18,574 nt of DNA from CAZEAC01 sp964510065 (GTDB lineage: Bacteria > Bdellovibrionota_C > UBA2361 > CAIXSY01). Shown in pieces: positions 13,560 to 18,574 of this stretch. The notes below the pieces were generated by a model, which was given only the letters and a program-made list of their open reading frames with translations, was not told where the DNA came from and did no database searches. The position numbers were made by a program, and so were the translations under genes. The DNA lies in assembly GCA_964510065.1 (NCBI GenBank), contig CAZEAC010000095.1, positions 1-18,574 of the forward strand. The letters run 5' to 3'. The stretch's first letter is position 1, and each line of letters begins with the position of its first letter.

Positions 13560-14090
13560 CTATTCGCAGCTTTTCGTGGAACAACACGAGCAGGCATCCG
13601 GCCACTTCTTCATGATTAAACGCTTAAGCAGCGCGTCGATTGAGATCTTTCCGGGGCCAAACGCAAGAACCATTAACGAGAGCAGAAGAAAAAAGAATGG
13701 ATCGGCGATAATAAAAGCCATCGGATCACTCAAAATACCGAATAGCGCCTGGCGATCTGCACTCACACTGAGGTAGGCAACCAGCATATTACCGGCTAGT
13801 AGAAATGCCACTGGCCGGGATGCAAGTCCTACAAGCAGCAACAGCCCTCCAACACATTCGAGGCCACCAACAAACCACGCGTTTAGATCAGCTGCCGGGA
13901 TTCCAAGCGAAGTGAAGAATTCAACCGTTCTTTCATGATTAAGTAGCTTGCCCTTCCCGGTCAGAAAGAATTTCCAGCCCCAGTAGATCCTAAAAAGTAT
14001 TAAGATAAAGCTCTGCAGATATTCACCACCTCTGATTAAGCACTGGTAACCATTTGAAATTAAAACAATTAGTGATTTATCGCTCTTCAT
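13560..14090 (-). CDS. DoxX family membrane protein with Cys-rich tail
   Basis: A 176-residue membrane protein with four hydrophobic segments (about 25-43, 72-92, 94-110 and 119-144), the DoxX/DUF417-type bundle, with family motifs ILILFRIYWGWKFFLTGKGK (29-48) and WFVGGLECVGGLLLLVGL (72-89). DoxX proteins are integral partners of membrane redox enzymes, and in the thiosulfate:quinone oxidoreductase form a subunit. Here the gene immediately precedes ndh (gap 40 bases), so a role in quinone-linked respiration is plausible. The C-terminus ends DACSCCSTKSCE, with four cysteines in ten residues (167, 169, 170, 175), an unusual tail that could bind metal or be redox active. Start ATG 14090 has only a weak GAGAG upstream. 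Confidence 0.85.
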   Translation of the reverse strand: MKSDKSLIVLISNGYQCLIRGGEYLQSFILILFRIYWGWKFFLTGKGKLLNHERTVEFFTSLGIPAADLNAWFVGGLECVGGLLLLVGLASRPVAFLLAGNMLVAYLSVSADRQALFGILSDPMAFIIADPFFFLLLSLMVLAFGPGKISIDALLKRLIMKKWPDACSCCSTKSCE

Positions 14091-14151
14091 ACCGTATCTC
14101 TCTAGAATATTACTCCCAACACTGAGTACTTTTCGCGGGCACTTTGTTACA

Positions 14152-14853
14152 GTGGCTGCAATAAAACTCTACTTAGCCCAATACTGCGTGACGAGACCAA
14201 ATATATTCGACTATCAGCATATCCTTTGGGATTGGAACGGCACTCTGCTCAACGATACTCCGCTCACTCATCAAATTCTGGTCGAGACGGTGCGCCAGGT
14301 TACCAAAGCAGAGGTACCTAACTTCGAACAGTGGCGAAATACGATATATTCTCCAATGCGCTCCTATTATCGTGGACTGCTTGGCGACGTAAGTGAAGAG
14401 GTCGTGAGCTCAGTCATGCGTGAGTGGGCACTGCGTTATGAAACCAGGATGGAAAGCTGCGAATTGCAGCCCGGCGCGAAAAAGTTACTTTCGCTTCTTT
14501 CCTCACGCGGAATACATCAATCAATTCTCTCCGCGCATACCGCTCCTGAACTTGCTCGGGCGGTTGCGAGCCACAACCTTCACCCCCACTTCGTTGAGAT
14601 TTGCGGACTCGCGCCCGGTCAGGGCGGCGGCAGCAAAGTAAAACTTGGCGCGGCGCTACTTCGTCGTCTTGAAGTGAGCCATAATCTTAGCAGCTCCGCT
14701 CACCTTATTATTGGCGACAGCAATAATGACGCTGATGTTGCTCGTGAGCTTGGCATCGCCTGTATTCTGGTTGCGAACGGTCTCTGTCCTGAGTCGATGT
14801 TGCGTTCGACCGGGTTTCCGGTAATAGCGTCGCTTAGTGAACTGGTTCCGTAG
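14152..14853 (+). CDS. HAD-superfamily phosphatase-like hydrolase
   Basis: A 233-residue protein with the four haloacid dehalogenase motifs: motif I DWNGT (27-31), in which the usual second Asp is Asn; a helical cap domain (about 38-108); motif II at SILSAHT (124-130); motif III with the Lys of GGSKVKLG (158-165); and motif IV IIGDSNNDADVARELG (186-201). Phosphoglycolate-phosphatase-like members of this superfamily with DWNGT are known, so loss of activity is not implied, but the substrate cannot be assigned. The start chosen is the GTG at 14152; a GTG at 14188 would also leave the full HAD fold. It is transcribed divergently from doxX and shows no clear partner downstream. Confidence 0.82.
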   Translation: MAAIKLYLAQYCVTRPNIFDYQHILWDWNGTLLNDTPLTHQILVETVRQVTKAEVPNFEQWRNTIYSPMRSYYRGLLGDVSEEVVSSVMREWALRYETRMESCELQPGAKKLLSLLSSRGIHQSILSAHTAPELARAVASHNLHPHFVEICGLAPGQGGGSKVKLGAALLRRLEVSHNLSSSAHLIIGDSNNDADVARELGIACILVANGLCPESMLRSTGFPVIASLSELVP

Positions 14854-14930
14854 GGCGGTGCCTTTCTGGCATCAAAGACGCCATTTATTCAGTACTGCAT
14901 CCAAACGCCGAGAACTCTAAGAACAGATCA

Positions 14931-15890
14931 ATGAGCAGACTTTGCGTTGAAGCTCCACTTATCGCGTTGTAGGCGCCCATCAACGACTGAGTTTTCGGCG
15001 CCAAGCGCTTTTAATAGAACTTCGCCAATCATAAACTGGAACTGGGTGTCGACTTTCGCCACGAGATACTGCTCGAAAATTGACTCAACGCTTTTCCCAA
15101 CACTTCCGAGCTGCGCGATAGTCTTACGATAAAGGTCCGGACAATGCTTGGCAAAGCCGGCGTCAATCGCCGCTGATGCACGTTTAATCCGGAGCACAAC
15201 TTCATTCAAATCCAACTCGACACACTGCGCTACCTCTTCGAGATTCAAATCCAGACTCAAAAGGAGCAGTCCAAAATCAACTCCACAGATCTCCTTTGGA
15301 AGCGACGCGATACATTTCGAGAAAGAAAATGGCCACGCTCCCGCCTGCTCGCACTCTTTCAGAGTAATTGCCATTAGAAACCTAATTCGAGGCGGGAAGC
15401 TCTTTGGGAGCTCACTCCACGAGCGTTTTTCACCAAGCTCGCGCTCCGAAATCGCGCTTGCAGCAACTTCAAGCGCCGGAGCACTCATTCTGCTATTTGT
15501 GGGCAATGCAATAGCCGCTGCTCTTGGAGCAGAAGTCATTTGTGAAGTAATCACTTCGAGCTTCGGAGCCTGCTGCTCTTCGACCGGCTGACTTTCGGTG
15601 GTCTGAGATCGCTCGCTGACCGCCGCCTTCGCGACGATTTGAAGTACCTTTCCTTCCCCAACGATCTTTCGTACCGGCGCGCGCGTTGGAACAGCTGGGG
15701 GCGGTTCAACAGTTTCCGCAACCACCTTGGCTGGCTTCTTCTGAAACGGAATGGCTTTTGCTGGAGCTGCCTTACCCGTGCCCACTCGAGCGCCAGATGC
15801 CTTTTTCGCGGCGGCCGAGGGCTTCGCCGACCGTTTTGTTTTGAGATCTCTCTTCTGCGATTCCTTCTTATTCGATTTGGTCTTTGACAT
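14931..15890 (-). CDS. unknown protein with Lys/Ala/Pro-rich N-terminus and helical C-terminal domain
   Basis: A 319-320-residue protein of unrecognised family. I start at the ATG at 15890 because the sequence then begins with a coherent basic stretch (MSKTKSNKKESQKRDLKTKR); longer readings run through a different small ORF. Residues 1-75 are Lys/Ala/Pro-rich like histone H1 or the flexible tails of nucleoid proteins, 76-155 are low-complexity Ala/Ser/Glu, and from about 158 (SWSELPKSFPPRIRFLMAIT) the sequence becomes a compact helical domain: DFGLLLLSLDLNLEEVAQCV, LNEVVLRIKRASAAIDAGF, VESIFEQYLVAKVDTQFQFM. Its start lies inside the preceding small membrane-protein ORF, suggesting translational coupling. 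Nucleic-acid or polyanion binding of the tail is a guess. Confidence 0.6.
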
Positions 15891-15993
15891 AGATGTACTT
15901 AAAGATGAGCACCAAGAGTAGCACGAACCAAATCCACTTGGCAAAGGGTTTACCAACAAAATCCACTACTTGACTTTTCGCGGAAGGCTCCAC
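15868..15993 (-). CDS. small single-transmembrane protein, overlapping the next gene
   Basis: A 41-residue ORF from the GTG at 15993 (an in-frame GTG at 15966 would give 32 residues). It has a polar N-terminus, then KPFAKWIWFVLLLVLIFKYI, a single hydrophobic helix bracketed by Lys residues, and ends YVKDQIE. The overlap with the following gene is 23 bases, in a different frame, so its stop lies inside the coding start of the 320-residue protein. The pattern of a membrane helix with flanking basic residues and the coupled arrangement argue for a real gene. Against it, the start is GTG and no strong ribosome binding site precedes it. Confidence 0.45.
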   Translation of the reverse strand: MEPSAKSQVVDFVGKPFAKWIWFVLLLVLIFKYIYVKDQIE

Positions 15994-16079
15994 GCTACTT
16001 TGTTACGCCAAAAATCAATGTATCATTGCTATTTAAGCCAACTCCAGAGTATTCGAGGAACTACTTCGGACGTAGTGTG

Positions 16080-18143
16080 ATGCAAATTTCATTTTCAGCG
16101 GTAAATCCGATATCTGAGCACGATGCAATCGATCGATGCACCAAAACAGCCCTCTCGCTCGTAGGGGTCGAGGTGGTGCATGAGATACTTAAAGGCCAAT
16201 CTGATGGAGTTACTTTCTTCTCGGAATTTCTGATTCAAAAGCTGCCCGGCTTCTTAGAAAAACGTCTTAACCAGATTGCTCCTTTGTTCGAAGCGCTTAC
16301 TTTGTCGGGAAGAGCGCAAGTTCTCGCAAGCATCGGCGAGAACGTTATGGCCCCGCTCCTTTCCAAGGAGCGAGATGAAAACAGGCGTATTATCGGTGCA
16401 CAGGTGGCCTTCCGACTTCGCCAGCTTATCGAGCCGAAGCTTTTATATACAATCCGTACACAACCCTCGGCTCACAATCCTGATCGTTTCTACTATATTT
16501 GCGAACATGGAAACGAGGTCGAGATAGCCTATTTCGCCATGTTCTTTCATGAAGGGTGCCAGCTCTCGGATAGGGTGCAGCGCTCTCTTGACCAATGCCT
16601 TATTCGGCGAGCGCAATCGGGCTCTCCCGTTGCGACAGGGTTGCTCGAGCTTTTGCACCACGAGCCATATGCACGCCACTATACGAGCCATCGCGCCCTT
16701 CCCGCCGAGGTCGCCGAGTATCTTAAGCTTGGGTTCTACAGATTGCTCAGCCGCGGCATCGATGATGCCGCGGCAATGCACTACTTTTTTGGCGTTCCCT
16801 CGCTCAAAAGTGCGCTACACGATCCGCGCTACCACAAGGCTCTCGCCGACGGCATGCGCGTTCACCTTGAATCCCGGGATCTTGAAGGGATTACTCTCTA
16901 TCTCGGTTTTCTTACCGCTGCATTACAGTCCTGTGGATTGTGCCTTGAAGAGCCCGGCGAACTCGAGAGCGTTAGATTTCAGAAACGTAGGCGCGCGCTT
17001 TCGCTTTTCTGCAACGAACATTTCGGAGAGGATTTTACCTTCACGAAAACGATCGCCGCGACTCGCGCGGCGCTTCTCGAAGCGTTTGAGCAGATAGAAG
17101 TCGGGGATTTCGAAGAATATCTTCGTACTTCATCGGCGGCGCGTGGACTTTCGCTCTACTTTGGGCCCGATGTGTTCCATGGAAGCTCCGCGACTGAAAT
17201 TGCCGTCTCTTCGATTCTCTCGAAACTGGCGAAAGAGGAGGCACCGCTCAGTGTCTTTTGTTCGCTTCTTGAACAGCTTCCCGCAAGTAGACGTCACGAT
17301 CTCCTGATTGCGAGCAATACCCGAGACGATCTCATCGCCATGATCGAGCGCGGCCTTGCGAAAGTTGCTTTTTTCCCTCTGACGCGGCGAGTGCTCCGTG
17401 GCGTAGAAATGGCAAAACGAGATGATGCTTTTTTGCGCGAGATCGAACGAGCAATCAGCATGGTCGACCTTCCCTCTCAAATCATTGAACATTTTGAGAC
17501 CATTCGGAGCTGGGTGCCGCGCCAGGTTCACGGTGTGATGGAAACCGAAGAAGTCGAGTTGGGGTACACATTTTCCTTTACTTCGAACACGGGTTCTTCC
17601 GTTGCTTTTTCGCAGTCGTTTGCAGAAGAATCATCGAAGCTTATTAAACACAATCTTTTCGAGCAGGACCTCATTTCCGCGCAAGGTATCGCCAACACCT
17701 CACTTGAAGTAGTACGAAAGAGCATGCAGCAGCTTGACTATCGTCGGACTTCAGCTGAGCTGCACGATCTTATTGCTCAGACCCGAGTTGATGGGCAGCA
17801 GATCATTCAATATCACAGAGAAGCAACACTGATTCGGCTTCAATGGCTTTTGCCATGGGACGTTGATGTTGCCAAAGGATTTAATCTCTATGCAACGGCG
17901 TTAGAGATGCAAAGCGAAGAACCGACCAAGGTGCTTGGACTCGTCGAACTTTTGAGTGCCGCTGCAAAACAAATCTACGAATGTAAGCGCTACCATTCAG
18001 AGGCAAAGAACAGCCAGCGCGCCATAGCGCTTGGTGATTTAAAAGATCTGTATCAGAAGATTCGCGCGGAAAGTGCGAGTGCCGATCCTGCGCTTGCCAA
18101 GCTTGCTAATTCTTGCGCTCTCTTTATTAATTCGAGGATTTAA
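16080..18143 (+). CDS. large unknown helical protein
   Basis: A 687-residue protein from the ATG at 16080 (a TTG at 16026 would add 18 residues with no better ribosome binding site; a GGAC lies 9-10 bases upstream of the ATG). I do not recognise it. The sequence is helical almost throughout, soluble, with no signal peptide or membrane segment. Features: an N-terminal helical region with VEVVHEILKGQSDG and EFLIQKLPGFLEKRLNQI; a His/Tyr-rich stretch HHEPYARHYTSHRALPAEVA (about 197-216); LRTSSAARGLSLYFGPDVF (about 350-368); a more polar, strand-like section EVELGYTFSFTSNTGSSVAF (about 499-518); and a long C-terminal helical region. It is transcribed divergently from the Lys/Ala-rich protein pair, which shares an intergenic region of under 90 bases, so the genes may act together. 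An HEAT-like or scaffold role would be only speculation. Confidence 0.6.
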   Translation: MQISFSAVNPISEHDAIDRCTKTALSLVGVEVVHEILKGQSDGVTFFSEFLIQKLPGFLEKRLNQIAPLFEALTLSGRAQVLASIGENVMAPLLSKERDENRRIIGAQVAFRLRQLIEPKLLYTIRTQPSAHNPDRFYYICEHGNEVEIAYFAMFFHEGCQLSDRVQRSLDQCLIRRAQSGSPVATGLLELLHHEPYARHYTSHRALPAEVAEYLKLGFYRLLSRGIDDAAAMHYFFGVPSLKSALHDPRYHKALADGMRVHLESRDLEGITLYLGFLTAALQSCGLCLEEPGELESVRFQKRRRALSLFCNEHFGEDFTFTKTIAATRAALLEAFEQIEVGDFEEYLRTSSAARGLSLYFGPDVFHGSSATEIAVSSILSKLAKEEAPLSVFCSLLEQLPASRRHDLLIASNTRDDLIAMIERGLAKVAFFPLTRRVLRGVEMAKRDDAFLREIERAISMVDLPSQIIEHFETIRSWVPRQVHGVMETEEVELGYTFSFTSNTGSSVAFSQSFAEESSKLIKHNLFEQDLISAQGIANTSLEVVRKSMQQLDYRRTSAELHDLIAQTRVDGQQIIQYHREATLIRLQWLLPWDVDVAKGFNLYATALEMQSEEPTKVLGLVELLSAAAKQIYECKRYHSEAKNSQRAIALGDLKDLYQKIRAESASADPALAKLANSCALFINSRI

Positions 18144-18152
18144 AGGAGCCCG

Positions 18153-18386
18153 TCTTTATTCATCTTTATTCTCTCGGGGACCGCGCGCGAAGAGATTTCA
18201 GATTGCGTCGGAGAATGATGGGTGGAACGAATGAGAGGTAATGATCGAGTGCGGAAGTGGTTATACGCCCATCTTTATTCATCTTTATTCTCTCGGAGAC
18301 GGCGCGCGACGAGATTTCAGATTGCGTCGGGGAATGATGGGCGGAACGAATGAGAGGTAACTATTGAGTGCGGAAGTGGTTATACG
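18153..18386. repeat. two 115-bp direct repeats (period 119 bp)
   Basis: Units at 18153-18267 and 18272-18386 begin TCTTTATTCATCTTTATTC and end GGAAGTGGTTATACG. I count about eight differences, roughly 93% identity by eye. Each carries GCGCGCG and GATTTCAGATTGCGTCGG. A 10-base repeat (TCTTTATTCA) sits inside the start of each unit. Read on the minus strand, each unit encodes the same short peptide. Confidence 0.85.
18166..18282 (-). CDS. minicistron in the direct repeat (38 residues), possibly spurious
   Basis: The minus strand of the left unit has an ATG at 18282, four bases beyond the TAA that ends the same frame in the right unit, and encodes MNKDGRITTSALDHYLSFVP followed by PIILRRNLKSLRARSPRE and a stop. 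The right unit encodes the same peptide without a start codon (RITTSALNSYLSFVPP, PRRNLKSRRAPSPRE, ending at 18285). Of the base differences between the units several change residues (DH to NS, L to P, L to R, R to P) and two are silent, so coding constraint is not shown. It may equally be a non-coding repeat with an incidental frame. Confidence 0.25.
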   Translation of the reverse strand: MNKDGRITTSALDHYLSFVPPIILRRNLKSLRARSPRE

Positions 18387-18476
18387 TTTCTTCTCATCCA
18401 GCTTCGAGATCTGAATTAATCAACAGCCTTAAGAGAAACCCAGTTATTCGAATACGCTAAATGAACCTCGCGCGCG

Positions 18477-18574
18477 TTAACAAATAGTTCCGGCATAAGC
18501 TACCGTAAAAGCCGGAGGACGATAGGTGCCGTCTGGAAAATCAACAGTGAGATCGCCTTCGCGGTACCGCTTTG
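18477..18574 (-). CDS. possible 3' end of an unrecognised gene cut by the right edge
   Basis: The minus strand is open from the edge to a TAA at 18477-18479, reading KRYREGDLTVDFPDGTYRPP then AFTVAYAGTIC. The composition looks like coding sequence (a beta-strand-rich end of a domain), but only 31 residues are available. A rightward alternative exists: GGAGG 7 bases before a GTG at 18520-18522, reading PSGKSTVRSPSRYR; the leftward reading looks more protein-like. No family is assigned. Confidence 0.3.
   Translation of the reverse strand, partial: KRYREGDLTVDFPDGTYRPPAFTVAYAGTIC

Larger units (their letters stand above)
18144..18476. other. gene-poor stretch carrying the direct repeats
   Basis: Between the stop of the 687-residue gene and the edge ORF, this interval is occupied by the two direct repeats (18153-18386) and about 90 bases of unremarkable sequence. 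No tRNA and no terminator-like hairpin with a T-tract is visible. Confidence 0.5.

Noticed and set aside
16549..17097. 182-residue rightward ORF in another frame
   Set aside because: It lies wholly within the 687-residue gene, whose frame is longer and protein-like throughout.
18153..18386. CRISPR array
   Set aside because: Only two units of 115 bp with a 4-base spacer, so they are direct repeats and not repeat-spacer units.

Overview
The window looks like a chromosomal segment of a Gram-negative bacterium with intermediate GC. The evidence is a lipoprotein with a Cys lipobox, several Sec-type signal peptides, a YfbK-type von Willebrand A protein paired with an ECF sigma factor, a DUF6502 protein, a type II NADH dehydrogenase and a PiT/DUF47 phosphate pair. 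This mix suggests Proteobacteria in the broad (delta/Bdellovibrionota-like) sense, but the sequence alone does not settle the lineage. I see no tRNA, rRNA, CRISPR array or phage module.

Left, accessory part (1-2158): an IS5-family insertion sequence runs off the left edge. Its transposase is split over two frames joined by a canonical A AAA AAG -1 slippery site. Next to it lie the remains of a small membrane protein gene with an in-frame stop, a small secreted protein whose gene is flanked by a perfect 12-bp inverted repeat, and about 550 bp without a gene that is rich in hairpins and palindromes. Middle (2159-8805): an ECF sigma factor is followed 1 bp later by a 747-residue membrane protein that combines an anti-sigma-like N-terminus with a YfbK-type vWA domain, ending at a strong two-way terminator. 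A leftward group follows: a DUF6502 putative DNA-binding protein, an overlapping lipoprotein with a carboxypeptidase-regulatory-like domain, and a small secreted protein. A divergent, promoter-equipped gene then encodes a secreted HAF-like/Ig-like protein.

Right (8806-18574): a divergent thiamine pyrophosphokinase preceded by a long inverted repeat, an unknown protein, the DUF47-PiT phosphate uptake pair (possibly leaderless), a doxX-ndh respiratory pair, a HAD phosphatase, and a divergent locus of three unrecognised proteins: a 41-residue single-TM protein overlapping a 320-residue Lys/Ala-rich protein, opposite a 687-residue protein. The window ends with two 115-bp direct repeats that carry a minicistron, and the edge of an unrecognised gene.

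The parts most likely to hold something undescribed are the three-gene unknown locus (15.0-18.1 kb), the sigma/anti-sigma-vWA fusion, the DUF6502-lipoprotein overlapping pair and the minicistron repeats at the right end.
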